Source of the DNA: JAGWAJ01 sp965215155
Lineage (GTDB): Bacteria > Acidobacteriota > Vicinamibacteria > Vicinamibacterales > UBA8438
DNA length: 64,000 nucleotides
Assembly (NCBI GenBank): GCA_965215155.1
Contig: CBDCCY010000001.1
Coordinates: forward strand, 310,001-374,000
Reading direction: 5' to 3'
The number at the start of each line of letters is the position of its first letter. Positions within the stretch are counted from its first letter, which is position 1. Below are positions 27,206 through 35,916 of the stretch, in pieces. The position numbers were made by a program, and so were the translations under genes. The notes under the pieces are model-generated. The model did no database searches. It was not told where the DNA came from and saw only the letters and a program-made list of their open reading frames with translations.

Positions 27206-28453
27206 ATGAGCCGACGAGTCGTCGAAGCGTTCGGCGTTGCCGCGGCGGTCCTGGCCGTGACAGCGCTCCTGAAGGTGGTCCCGCTCGGGGGCGCGGGAGA
27301 GCCCCGCGGCGCCCAGGAGCCGCAGGCGCAATCGGAGGCGCCTCCCGCGACACCGACCGCGTGGGGCGAGCCCGACCTGCAGGGCATCTGGACCAACGAC
27401 TACGAGATTCCCCTGCAGCGACCCGCTCGGTTCGCGGGACGGGAGTTCCTCACCGACGAGGAACGGGCCGAGCTGGATCGGGAGCGGGCGCGCATCATCG
27501 GCCTCGATCGACGGCGCGATGCGCGCGGCAGCGAGCAGGACGTCGGGGGCGCCTACGCCGCCGACATCTTCCTGACCCACAAGCACCTGGGGCGGCGGAC
27601 GTCGCTCATCGTGGATCCGCCGGACGGGCGGATCCCTCCCCTCACGGCGGAGGCGCAGGCGCGGCGCGCCGCCTTCCGCGAGTATCAGCTCGCGCTGCTG
27701 CAGCCGACCGAAGTCTGCCGCAACGGACTGCCCGGGTGCGCGGGCGGGGAGTACGGGCCCCCCTCGCCGCGGCGGAACGAGCCGCCGCCGTTCTACCCCG
27801 TCAGCTCGTTCAATCGGTCGGACAATCCGGAGGATCGGGGGCTGGGAGAGCGGTGCATGCAGGCGCTCCTGCCGAACTTCGGGAGCGTCGCGGGGTACTT
27901 CCTGCAGATCGTGCAGTCGCCGGACACCGTGTCGATCTTCTACGACACGGGGCAGGGGCAGGGCTGGCAGCGCGTCATCCCGGTGACCGACCTGCCGCAC
28001 CTGCCGCCGCACGTCCGCCAGTGGTGGGGGGACTCGCGCGGCCGGTGGGAAGGCGACACGCTGGTCGTCGACGTGACGAACTTCAGCTCCAAGACCGACT
28101 ACCAGGGCTCGCGCGAGAACCTGCACCTGGTCGAGCGCTGGACGCGGCGTGATGCCGGGACGCTGGACTACGTCGTCACGATGGACGATCCGACGACGTG
28201 GACGCGGCCGTGGACGGTGGCGATGGAGTTCAGCCTGCAGAACAACGAGGCGAACCGGATCTACAAGGAACCGCGCTGCCACGAGGGCAACTACGGGCTG
28301 CCGGCGCTGCTCGCGGGCGCGCGCGTCGAGGAGCAGGAGTTCGCGGCCGGCGAGGGGCCCGACCCCGCGACCCTGTGCACGGCCGGATGCGGAGGCTTCG
28401 CCGCCGGATTCGCGGAGCAGGGGGACGAGATCAACCCGTTGCGCCGCCAGTAG
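27206..28453 (+). CDS. Secreted 'EPDLQGIW' family protein, copy 1
   Basis: The 415-aa protein has an N-terminal hydrophobic segment (AFGVAAAVLAVTALLKVVPL), then a Pro/Gln/Ala linker, then the block WGEPDLQGIWTNDYEIPLQR. This opening is very common in uncharacterised exoproteins of acidobacteria and soil or marine proteobacteria. Other conserved-looking pieces are TSLIVDPPDGRIPPLT, VQSPDTVSIFYDTG, RQWWGDSRGRWEGDTLVVDV and RWTRRDAGTLDYVVTMDD, suggesting a beta-rich fold. Cysteines recur near CRNGLPGCAGG and CHEGNYG. The function is unknown. It is followed after 17 bases by a close paralog, so the two are one operon. Confidence 0.8.
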   Translation: MSRRVVEAFGVAAAVLAVTALLKVVPLGGAGEPRGAQEPQAQSEAPPATPTAWGEPDLQGIWTNDYEIPLQRPARFAGREFLTDEERAELDRERARIIGLDRRRDARGSEQDVGGAYAADIFLTHKHLGRRTSLIVDPPDGRIPPLTAEAQARRAAFREYQLALLQPTEVCRNGLPGCAGGEYGPPSPRRNEPPPFYPVSSFNRSDNPEDRGLGERCMQALLPNFGSVAGYFLQIVQSPDTVSIFYDTGQGQGWQRVIPVTDLPHLPPHVRQWWGDSRGRWEGDTLVVDVTNFSSKTDYQGSRENLHLVERWTRRDAGTLDYVVTMDDPTTWTRPWTVAMEFSLQNNEANRIYKEPRCHEGNYGLPALLAGARVEEQEFAAGEGPDPATLCTAGCGGFAAGFAEQGDEINPLRRQ

Positions 28454-28470
28454 AGAGGGACGAGGTCGAC

Positions 28471-29640
28471 ATGAGCAGACGACTGGTCGGGACGACCTGT
28501 GCGGCGAGTACCGTTCTGGTTGCGGCCGCGATCCTCATTCCTGCGCCGGTTGCGGGGCAGGCGGCCCGGACTCCGTGGGGAGAGCCCGACCTGCAGGGCA
28601 TCTGGACCACGGAAACGGCGATTCCCCTCCAGCGGCCGGCGCGGTTCGCGGGCCAGACCGAGTTCACGGAGGAGGAGCGGGCGGCGCTCGATCGGGAGCG
28701 ATCGGCGCTGCTGGCCCAGGATCCACGAGACGAGCGGGGGAGCGAGCAGGACGTGGGGGGAGCCTACAACCGGGCGATATTCTTCACGCACAAGCAGACC
28801 GGCAACCGGACCTCGCTGATCGTCGATCCGCCGGATGGGCGGATTCCTCCCCTCACCGCGGAGGTGCGGGCGCGGCAGGAGGCCTTCCGCGAGTACCAGC
28901 TCGCGTTGCTGCAGCCGACCAACGTCTGCCGGAACGGGCTGGCGGGCTGTGCCGGCGGGGAGTACGGGCCGACGTCCCCGCGGCGGGCCGAGCCGCCCCC
29001 GTCCTATCCGGCCCGTGCCTTCAACCGCTCGGACCATCCCGAGGACCGGGGCCTGGGCGAGCGCTGCATGTCGGCCCGCCTGCCCGACTTCGGCGGCATC
29101 GCGGGGTGCTTCCTGCAGATCGTGCAGTCGCCGGAGACGGTCTCGGTCTTCTACGACACCGGCCAGGGGCAGGGGTGGCAGCGGGTCATCCCGATAACCG
29201 ACCGGCCTCATCTGCCTCCGCACATCCGCCAGTGGTGGGGCGATTCGCGCGGCCAGTGGGAGGGCGACACGCTGGTCGTCGACGTCACCAACTTCAGCCC
29301 GAAGACCGACTACCAGGGGTCGCGCGAGAACCTCCACCTGGTCGAGCGCTGGACGCGCCTCGACGACGGGACGCTGGAGTACGTCGTCACGATGGACGAT
29401 CCGACGACGTGGACGCGGCCGTGGACGGTGGCGCTGGAGCTGAGCCTGCAGAGCAACGAGGCGAACCGGATCTACAAGGAGCCGCGCTGCCACGAGGGCA
29501 ACTACGGGATGCCGGCTCTGCTCGCGGGCGCGCGCGCCGAGGAGCGTGAGTTCGCGGCCGGCGAGGGGCCCGATCCCGCGACCCTGTGCACGGCCGGGTG
29601 CGGCTCGGCGTTCGACGGGAACCGCGACCCCCTGCGCTGA
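28471..29640 (+). CDS. Secreted 'EPDLQGIW' family protein, copy 2
   Basis: The 389-aa paralog of the preceding gene begins MSRRLVG with a signal peptide (TVLVAAAILIPAPVAGQ) in place of the longer anchor and linker of copy 1. From WGEPDLQGIW onward the two align almost end to end, including long identical stretches around GGAYxxxIFxTHK, VCRNGLxGCAGGEYG and WTRPWTVA. The C terminus is shorter (GCGSAFDGNRDPLR). Near-identity with ordered changes indicates a tandem duplication that has since diverged. gaggtcgac before ATG 28471 is a weak ribosome binding site. Function unknown. Confidence 0.8.
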   Translation: MSRRLVGTTCAASTVLVAAAILIPAPVAGQAARTPWGEPDLQGIWTTETAIPLQRPARFAGQTEFTEEERAALDRERSALLAQDPRDERGSEQDVGGAYNRAIFFTHKQTGNRTSLIVDPPDGRIPPLTAEVRARQEAFREYQLALLQPTNVCRNGLAGCAGGEYGPTSPRRAEPPPSYPARAFNRSDHPEDRGLGERCMSARLPDFGGIAGCFLQIVQSPETVSVFYDTGQGQGWQRVIPITDRPHLPPHIRQWWGDSRGQWEGDTLVVDVTNFSPKTDYQGSRENLHLVERWTRLDDGTLEYVVTMDDPTTWTRPWTVALELSLQSNEANRIYKEPRCHEGNYGMPALLAGARAEEREFAAGEGPDPATLCTAGCGSAFDGNRDPLR

Positions 29641-29824
29641 GCGGAGGGGGCCGCTCATCGGCCCGGCGGCAAGCGGGAAGGGGGCAAGCGCCCCGGCCTT
29701 CGTTGCCCGGCGGGAGCGGGGCGATGATCGAGGCGCTCAGTCCAAGAGTCCGCTGTTCCGTCGGCAGGATCCGCCGATCGGGATCGAGCCATGCAGGCTA
29801 GTGCATCGTGCTCCTGCGCGCGCC

Positions 29825-30096
29825 TCATCGTCTCCACCACGGGAACCATCGGCGGGCGGGTCGGCCGTCGCCTCTCGATTCCTGCACCAGCGATGTAAGG
29901 GCGTTCGACGCAGTCGTCAGGTCCGCCGTCAATCTACCGACCCTCTCGGCGGATTCCGAGAGGCCTCTCGGGCGGCGGCTACTTGGCTGGCAGTGTCCTG
30001 GAGGCCTCCGGCGACCTCCCGAATCCCGTCGCTGGCGGACTGCAGGAAGGTAGCACTGTCGCGCGCGTCGCTCATCAGGTACCGCTGGGCCAGCAT
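29825..30096 (-). pseudogene. Small coiled-coil gene split by one frameshift, divergent from hipBA
   Basis: Within the 555-base space 29641-30195, the minus strand from ATG 30096 reads MLAQRYLMSDARDSATFLQS and on through a strongly amphipathic helix (GIREVAGGLQDTASQVAAAR). The frame then runs out, while the next frame continues naturally as LSESAERVGRLTADLTTASN and SLVQESRG, ending with a basic tail at 29825. One missing base near 29965 explains the break. The whole would be about 90 residues, an alpha-helical MCP- or phasin-like coil. No family is recognised. Nothing further is seen at 29641-29824. Confidence 0.4.
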
Positions 30097-30181
30097 GCCG
30101 GGCGGCTGGTCGGGTGGCAGCGGGGATCGCGCTCCAGCCCCAAGCTGTGTTTATCCAAGCATACAGATACTCCGGGTACGA

Positions 30182-30187
30182 TATGGT
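30182..30187 (+). promoter_or_regulatory. -10 box (TATGGT) for hipBA, probably leaderless
   Basis: TATGGT is followed by eight bases and ATG 30196. It lies in an AT-rich island (30148-30195) within very GC-rich DNA. The ten bases ACGATATGGT recur at the same distance before vapB (37405). Confidence 0.45.
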
Positions 30188-30195
30188 TACCTAAC

Positions 30196-30537
30196 ATGCC
30201 GAGCCGCACCCGGATCGCCGAATCGCCGCCTGCCGCGGTGCAGGACGCGCTGGAACGGCTCGGGCGCAACATCCGCGTCGCGCGGCTGCGGCGCAGGCTG
30301 ACACAGGAAGAGCTGGCGCAGCGGGTCGGGGTGTCCCGCTTCGTGATCGCCGACGTCGAGAGGGGCAAGGCAACCACGGGTGTCGCCGCCCACCTGGGTG
30401 CGCTCTGGGCGCTGGGCCTGCTGTCCGGGATGCGAGAGGTAGGCGACCCGGACCGCGACGACGAGGGGAAGGCGCTCGAGCGCGCCCGGATGCCTGGGCG
30501 GGCCCGGCGCCCGCAACGTCTCGCGGATGACTTCTGA
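30196..30537 (+). CDS. hipB: HipB-like antitoxin, HTH (Xre) DNA-binding protein
   Basis: The 113-aa protein contains a helix-turn-helix of the Xre type: LGRNIRVARLRRRLTQEELA, QRVGVSRFVIADVERGK, and the TTGVAAHLGALWALGL helix. In hipBA modules this protein binds its own operator and neutralises the HipA kinase. Its basic C-terminal tail (ARMPGRARRPQRLADDF) overlaps the hipA start by 11 bases. The start is set by the -10 box eight bases upstream and the lack of a Shine-Dalgarno sequence. Confidence 0.85.
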   Translation: MPSRTRIAESPPAAVQDALERLGRNIRVARLRRRLTQEELAQRVGVSRFVIADVERGKATTGVAAHLGALWALGLLSGMREVGDPDRDDEGKALERARMPGRARRPQRLADDF

Positions 30538-31783
30538 GCGGGAGTGCTTCGTCTACATCGTGCTGCCCGGCGCCACTTCGTTCGTGACCGCGGGGCGGTT
30601 CCGCGTGTCGGCGGGGGCGTCGGGCGATCCTGTGGGCGCGTTCGTCTACGGCCGCCGCTACCGTGAGCGACCGGACGCGGTGGAGCTCGACCCGGTCGAG
30701 TTGCGGCTGTCCAGCCACATCTACGAGACGGCGCGTCTGGGCGGGTTCTTCGGGGCGATCCGCGATGCGATGCCGGACGCCTGGGGGCGGCTGGTGATCG
30801 ACCGCCGCGCCGGCGTGACCGAGAGCGACGGGTTCGACTACCTGCTGCAGGGGCCCGACGACCGAGCCGGCGCGCTGGGATTCGGCGTGCGGGTGAAACC
30901 GCCCGGGCCGGTTCGGCAGTCGGCGCGCACATCCGATCTCGACCGGCTGCGCCGGGCGGCCGACGCCGTGGTCGCGGGCCGCCCCGCCCGTGCCGGGCCG
31001 GCCGGCCGACAGGTCGAAGAGCTCCTGTTCCCGGGCACGTCTCTTGGCGGCGCCCGGCCGAAGGCGGTCGTCGAGGACGACGGGATTCTCTGGATCGCCA
31101 AGTTCGGCCGCCGGAACGACCGCTGGAATCACCCGCGCGTCGAGCACGGCATGCTCGCCCTCGCCCGGGCGGCGGGTTTCCAGGCCGCCGACAGCCGCTG
31201 CGAGACGGTTGCGGGGCGGGACGTGCTGCTCGTGCGCCGCTTCGACCGCGACCGGGCGAAGGACGGCTGGCGGCGGCACCGCATGGTCAGCGCGCTCACC
31301 CTGCTTCGCGCGGGCGACGGCGCCGGCGACCGGCGCGACTGGTCGTATCTCGCCCTGGCCGACGAGATCCGGCGTTGCAGCGCCGATCCGCGGGCCGACC
31401 TGCGCGAGCTGTTCGGGCGCATGTGCTTCAACGCGGCCGTCTCGAATCTCGACGATCATCCTCGCAACCACGCGATCGTCGCCGTCGACCGCCGCTGGCG
31501 CCTGAGTCCGGCTTACGACCTGACACCGTCTCCCGTGATCTCGCGCGAGCGCCGCGACCTCGCGATGACCTGTGGTCGTTTCGGCCGCCATGCCGCCAGG
31601 GACAACCTGTTGAGCGGCTGCGGGCGGTTCCTGCTCCGCAACGACGAGGCCGCCGGCATCTTCGACCGCATCGTCTCGACGGTCCGCAGGCAATGGCTGC
31701 ACGTGATGCGCGGGGCCGGGGTCGATGCGACCGACCGCGACGCGATCCGCGGGGCGTTCGTCTACGATGGGCTGGGCGGTTGA
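30527..31783 (+). CDS. hipA: HipA-like serine/threonine kinase toxin
   Basis: The 418-aa protein has a HipA N-terminal subdomain (FVTAGRFRVS ... GGFFGAIRDAMPDAWGRLVI) and a kinase-like C-terminal domain. GARPKAVVEDD carries the conserved basic ATP-site residues, RMCFNAAVSNLDDHPRNHA the catalytic loop with Asp and Asn, and SPAYDLTPS the DFG-like element. HipA toxins phosphorylate aminoacyl-tRNA synthetases or related targets and cause dormancy. It overlaps hipB, so expression is coupled. All motifs look intact, so an active toxin is likely. Confidence 0.9.
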   Translation: MTSERECFVYIVLPGATSFVTAGRFRVSAGASGDPVGAFVYGRRYRERPDAVELDPVELRLSSHIYETARLGGFFGAIRDAMPDAWGRLVIDRRAGVTESDGFDYLLQGPDDRAGALGFGVRVKPPGPVRQSARTSDLDRLRRAADAVVAGRPARAGPAGRQVEELLFPGTSLGGARPKAVVEDDGILWIAKFGRRNDRWNHPRVEHGMLALARAAGFQAADSRCETVAGRDVLLVRRFDRDRAKDGWRRHRMVSALTLLRAGDGAGDRRDWSYLALADEIRRCSADPRADLRELFGRMCFNAAVSNLDDHPRNHAIVAVDRRWRLSPAYDLTPSPVISRERRDLAMTCGRFGRHAARDNLLSGCGRFLLRNDEAAGIFDRIVSTVRRQWLHVMRGAGVDATDRDAIRGAFVYDGLGG

Positions 31784-31870
31784 CCGGGGGCGGCGCCGCA
31801 CACGGGTGCGGCCTGCCGGGTGCCCGTTGTTCCCCGGACGTCCGCGTTGCCGCCACATGGAGGAGCACCG

Positions 31871-32860
31871 ATGAAGAGCACCCTGACGCGACTCGCGGGG
31901 ACGGGCATCGCCAGCGCCGTCCTGTGCGGTCTGGCGGTGGACGCGCACGCGCAGCCGGGGACCCGCGAGCCGGTCTCGATCGAGCAGTTCGACCGCTGGA
32001 TGGAGGAGCTGTCGAACTGGGGCCGCTGGGGCGACGACGACCAGATCGGCACCGCCAACCTGATGACGCCGGAGAAGCGCCGGGCGGCGGCGGCGCTGGT
32101 GCGGAGCGGCGAGACCGTATCCCTGGCGCACGATTTCCTCACCGAGGAAGCCGTGGACGCGGCCGAGCCCTACGTGCTGCAGATGCGGATCAACCCGGAA
32201 GGGCAGAACTCCGGCGACCGGGTCGAGGTGTATTTCCACGGCATCAGCTACTCCCATCTGGACGGGCTGTGTCACGTCTTCTACAAGGACAAGCTGTACA
32301 ACGGCCGCGACTACCGCGACGTCGTGACCGAGGACGGCTGCTCGCTGATGGACACCACGCAGATGAAGGACGGCCTCGTGACGCGCGGCGTCCTGGTCGA
32401 CATGCCCCGCCTGAAGGGCGTCCCGTACCTGGAGCCGGGCACGAAGCTGTACCGGGAGGACATCGAGGCGTGGGAGGAGCATGCCGGCGTGCGGCTTGGG
32501 CCCGGCGACGCGCTGCTGCTCCGCACCGGCCGCTGGGTGCGCCGCGCCGAGGTCGGTCCGACGCGCGAGATGGCGGGGTGGGACGCGTCCGTGATCCCGT
32601 TCCTCGCCGAGCGCGACATCGCACTGCTCGGCGCCGACTCCGTGCACGAGGCGCCGAACAGCGTGCCCGGCCTGCGGGTCAATCCGATCCACCGCTTCGC
32701 CATCGTGGCGCGCGGCATGAACCTGCTCGACAACATCGACCTCGACGCTGCGGCCGAGACCGCCGCACGCCTCGGCCGCTGGGAGTTCCTGCTGGTGGTC
32801 GCGCCGCTGCGGGTGCCGGGCGGCACGGGGTCGCCCGTCAATCCCATCGCCATCTTCTGA
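31871..32860 (+). CDS. Secreted cyclase-family (kynurenine formamidase-like) hydrolase
   Basis: The 329-aa protein has a signal peptide ending VDAHAQ and the cyclase fold (PF04199). The metal-binding block is SYSHLDGLCHVFYKD, a variant of the HxGTHxD motif, with supporting DALLLRTGRW and LLGADSVHEAPN. Relatives hydrolyse N-formylkynurenine or cyclic amides and lactones, usually with zinc or manganese. ATG 31871 is preceded by ggaggagcacc. A molybdenum hydroxylase set follows 179 bases later on the same strand, and such hydrolases often act after ring hydroxylation; that link is an inference. Confidence 0.83.
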   Translation: MKSTLTRLAGTGIASAVLCGLAVDAHAQPGTREPVSIEQFDRWMEELSNWGRWGDDDQIGTANLMTPEKRRAAAALVRSGETVSLAHDFLTEEAVDAAEPYVLQMRINPEGQNSGDRVEVYFHGISYSHLDGLCHVFYKDKLYNGRDYRDVVTEDGCSLMDTTQMKDGLVTRGVLVDMPRLKGVPYLEPGTKLYREDIEAWEEHAGVRLGPGDALLLRTGRWVRRAEVGPTREMAGWDASVIPFLAERDIALLGADSVHEAPNSVPGLRVNPIHRFAIVARGMNLLDNIDLDAAAETAARLGRWEFLLVVAPLRVPGGTGSPVNPIAIF

Positions 32861-33039
32861 CCGCCGATACCGAATCGGGACTGCGCGCCAGCGATACTCG
32901 TGACGCGCCCGTCGAGGCGCGCATCCGCTGGTGAGCTCTTCCCCCGGGCGGTCCCGTCCCGAGGGACCGGCAGCCGCCGCTGCTTGTCGCGCGCGGGCGC
33001 CCCCCGGTAGGCTATGCGCCTACCTGGGAGGGGGACCGA

Positions 33040-33510
33040 ATGGCCCGAGTCTCGATCGCCGTCAATGGGCGGACGCGGACCGCGGACGTGGAGCCGCGCC
33101 TGCTGCTGGTCCACTTCCTGCGCGAGCATCTCAACCTGACCGGCGCCCACGTCGGATGCGACACGAGTCAGTGCGGCGCGTGCACCGTGCTGGTGGACGG
33201 GCGGAGCGCCAAGTCCTGCACGATCTTCGCGGTGCAGGCGGACGGCGCCGAAGTGACGACCATCGAGGGCCTCGCCGACGGCGATCGCCTGCACCCGCTC
33301 CAGGAGGGGTTCTGGGAGGAGCACGGGCTGCAGTGCGGCTACTGCACGCCGGGCATGATCATGTCCGCGGTGACGCTGCTGCGCGACAACCCGGCCCCGA
33401 CCGAGCAGCAGATCCGCGACGGCCTCGACGGCAACCTCTGCCGCTGCACCGGCTACCAGCACATCGTCAACGCGATCCAGCACGCCGCCGCGAGCGGGAG
33501 CGGGAGGTAG
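33040..33510 (+). CDS. coxS: 2Fe-2S subunit of a molybdenum hydroxylase (CoxS-like)
   Basis: The 156-aa small subunit carries two 2Fe-2S clusters: a plant-type site (GCDTSQCGACTVLVDG, then KSC) and the second cluster (CGYCTPGM and LCRCTGYQHIV). It passes electrons from the molybdenum centre to the FAD subunit. A strong ribosome binding site (gggaggggg) precedes ATG 33040, and the large-subunit gene begins three bases after its stop. Confidence 0.95.
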   Translation: MARVSIAVNGRTRTADVEPRLLLVHFLREHLNLTGAHVGCDTSQCGACTVLVDGRSAKSCTIFAVQADGAEVTTIEGLADGDRLHPLQEGFWEEHGLQCGYCTPGMIMSAVTLLRDNPAPTEQQIRDGLDGNLCRCTGYQHIVNAIQHAAASGSGR

Positions 33511-33513
33511 GCC

Positions 33514-35916
33514 ATGGCGGCGTCTCCGGTCCTGCCGAAGCTCGTCGGCCAGCGCGTCAAGCGGCGGGAGGACCCGCGGCTCATCCAGGGGCGCGGCACC
33601 TACGTCGACGACGTGAAGATCGCCGGAATGCAACACCTGGCCTTCAAGCGGAGCGACATCGCGCACGGCCGCATCCGGTCGATCGACATGAGCGCCGCGG
33701 AGGCGGCCGGCGGGGTCGAGGCCGTCTTCACGGGCGCGCAGATCGCCGAGTTTCTCGGCCCGATGCCGATCGGAACGCCGTTCCCGTCGCCGGACCACCG
33801 CGCGGTGGTGTCGGACGTCGTGCGCTACGTGGGCGAGCCGGTTGCCGTCGTCGTGGCGCGAGACCGCTACGTGGCCCGGGACGCGGCCGATGCGATCAGC
33901 GTCGAGTACGACCCGCTCCCGGTAGTGGTCGATCCCGAGCAGGCCCTGACCGGGCAGCCGGCGGTGCTCCACGCCGACTTCCCGAACAACGCGGCCGTCG
34001 GGCCGCTCCCGAGCGGCACGGGCGCCTCCCCCAAGGGCGTCGACGACACGGCGATCGACCAGGCGTTCGCGGAGGCCGAGGTCGTCGTCTCGCAGCGGAT
34101 GGTCAACCACCGGCTCGCGCCGACCTCGATCGAGCCGCGCGGCGTCGTCGCCCATTACGAGCCTGGCAAGGACGCGATGACCATCTGGTCGTCGACCCAG
34201 AACCCGCACATCCTGCGCACCTTCATCGCCGCGCTCACCGGCCTCGGGCAGGACCAGGTGCGGGCGATCGCGCCGGAGGTGGGGGGCGGGTTCGGCTCGA
34301 AGATCAACATCTACGGGGAGGAGTACGTCGCCGCCGCGCTCAGCAAGCGCCTCGGCCTGCCGCTCAAGTGGGTCGAGGACCGGTCGGAGGCGTTCCTCGC
34401 CACGATCCACGGGCGCGACATCGTCGCCTACGTAGACCTCGCGGCGCGCCGCGACGGCACCGTGCTCGGCCTCAAGATGCGCCTGGTGGCCGACATCGGG
34501 GCCTACAACATGCTCCTCACGGCGGCCATCCCGACGCTGACGATGACGATGGCCAGCAACGTCTACGCCATCCCCGCCATTCGGGCCACGCTCACGGAGG
34601 TCTTCACCAACAAGACGCCGACCGACGCCTACCGCGGCGCCGGGCGTCCGGAGGCGATCTACTTCGTGGAGCGGGCGATGGACATGCTGGCGCGCGAGTT
34701 GGGCATGGACCCGGCCGAGGTCCGGCGGCGCAACTTCATTCGACCGGACCAGTTCCCGTTCAAGACCCAGACCGGCGCGGTCTACGACTCGGGCGACTAC
34801 GCAAAGGCGCTCGACCGCGCGCTCGAGAGGGCAGGCTGGGAACAGCTCAAGGCCGAGCGAGACGCCGCCCGGGCCGAGGGCCGGCTGGTCGGACTGGGCC
34901 TCTCGATGTACGTCGAGGTCTGCGGCGTCGGCCCGTCGTCGGGGCTTCCGACCGGCGGCTGGGAGCACTCGCAGGTCACGGTGGAGCGCGACGGCCGGGT
35001 GAGCGCCACGACCGGCGCCTCGCCGCACGGGCAGGGCAACGAGACGACCTTCGCCCAGATGCTCGCCGACCAGCTCGGCATCCCGATGGAGCACGTGCGG
35101 ATCCAGCACGGCGACACCGGCGTCGTGAAGCAGGGCATCGGCACCTTCGGCAGCCGCTCGCAGGCGGTCGGCGGGGCGGCGCTGCACCTGGCCGGCGGCA
35201 AGGTCAAGGCGAAGATGGCGAAGTTCGCCGCCGCCCTCCTCGAGGCGCACGAGGGCGACCTCGTCTTCGAGAACGGCATGATCGCCGTCAAGGGGTCGCC
35301 GTCGTCGGCCAAGTCGTTCGCGGACGTCGCCGGCTTCGCCTACCGCCCGCTGAAGCTCCCCGAGGGGCTGGAGCCGGGCCTGAGCGAGGAGGCGTTCTTC
35401 GAGCCCTCGAACAACACCTACCCGTTCGGCTGCCACATCGCGATGCTGGAGATCGACCGTGACACCGGCGAGCCGCGGCTGCTGAAGGTGGTGGCGGTCG
35501 ACGACGCCGGGCGTCTGATCAACCCGCTCATCGTCGAGGGGCAGATCCACGGCGGCCTCGCCCAGGGCATCGGGCAGGCAATGATCGAGGAGGTGGTCTA
35601 CGCCGATGACGGGCAGCCGCTGACCGGGTCGTTCATGGACTACGCCATCCCGCGCGCCAGCGACTTCCCGCGCTTCGAGCTCGAGAGCACGGTGACGCCG
35701 ACGCCGGTCAACCCGCTCGGCGCCAAGGGGGTCGGCGAGGCGGGGACGATCGGCTCGACGCCCTGCGTCGTGTCCGCCGCCGTCGACGCGCTGAGGGGGT
35801 TCGGCGTGCGCCACGTCGACATGATGCTGAGGCCGGAGCGGCTGTGGCGCGTCATTCATGGGGCAGGCGCGATCCCGCACGGGACGGACGCGAGCCCGGA
35901 GGGAGGACAGGCGTGA
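33514..35916 (+). CDS. coxL: Molybdopterin-binding large subunit, form II CoxL type
   Basis: The 800-aa catalytic subunit belongs to the xanthine oxidase family. The active-site loop is AYRGAGRPEA, the form II motif, not the AYXCSFR of true (form I) CO dehydrogenase, so CO oxidation is doubtful and the substrate may be an aromatic or heterocyclic compound or an aldehyde. Other markers are VGGGFGSKI, QGIGTFGSRSQAVGG and GAKGVGEAGTIGS, the last with the catalytic glutamate. The GTG of the FAD subunit overlaps its stop. Gene order S-L-M differs from the M-S-L of classical cox operons. Confidence 0.93.
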   Translation: MAASPVLPKLVGQRVKRREDPRLIQGRGTYVDDVKIAGMQHLAFKRSDIAHGRIRSIDMSAAEAAGGVEAVFTGAQIAEFLGPMPIGTPFPSPDHRAVVSDVVRYVGEPVAVVVARDRYVARDAADAISVEYDPLPVVVDPEQALTGQPAVLHADFPNNAAVGPLPSGTGASPKGVDDTAIDQAFAEAEVVVSQRMVNHRLAPTSIEPRGVVAHYEPGKDAMTIWSSTQNPHILRTFIAALTGLGQDQVRAIAPEVGGGFGSKINIYGEEYVAAALSKRLGLPLKWVEDRSEAFLATIHGRDIVAYVDLAARRDGTVLGLKMRLVADIGAYNMLLTAAIPTLTMTMASNVYAIPAIRATLTEVFTNKTPTDAYRGAGRPEAIYFVERAMDMLARELGMDPAEVRRRNFIRPDQFPFKTQTGAVYDSGDYAKALDRALERAGWEQLKAERDAARAEGRLVGLGLSMYVEVCGVGPSSGLPTGGWEHSQVTVERDGRVSATTGASPHGQGNETTFAQMLADQLGIPMEHVRIQHGDTGVVKQGIGTFGSRSQAVGGAALHLAGGKVKAKMAKFAAALLEAHEGDLVFENGMIAVKGSPSSAKSFADVAGFAYRPLKLPEGLEPGLSEEAFFEPSNNTYPFGCHIAMLEIDRDTGEPRLLKVVAVDDAGRLINPLIVEGQIHGGLAQGIGQAMIEEVVYADDGQPLTGSFMDYAIPRASDFPRFELESTVTPTPVNPLGAKGVGEAGTIGSTPCVVSAAVDALRGFGVRHVDMMLRPERLWRVIHGAGAIPHGTDASPEGGQA

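Noticed and set aside
33514..35916. True carbon monoxide dehydrogenase
   Set aside because: The active-site loop is AYRGAGR (form II), not AYXCSFR, so CO oxidation is not supported.
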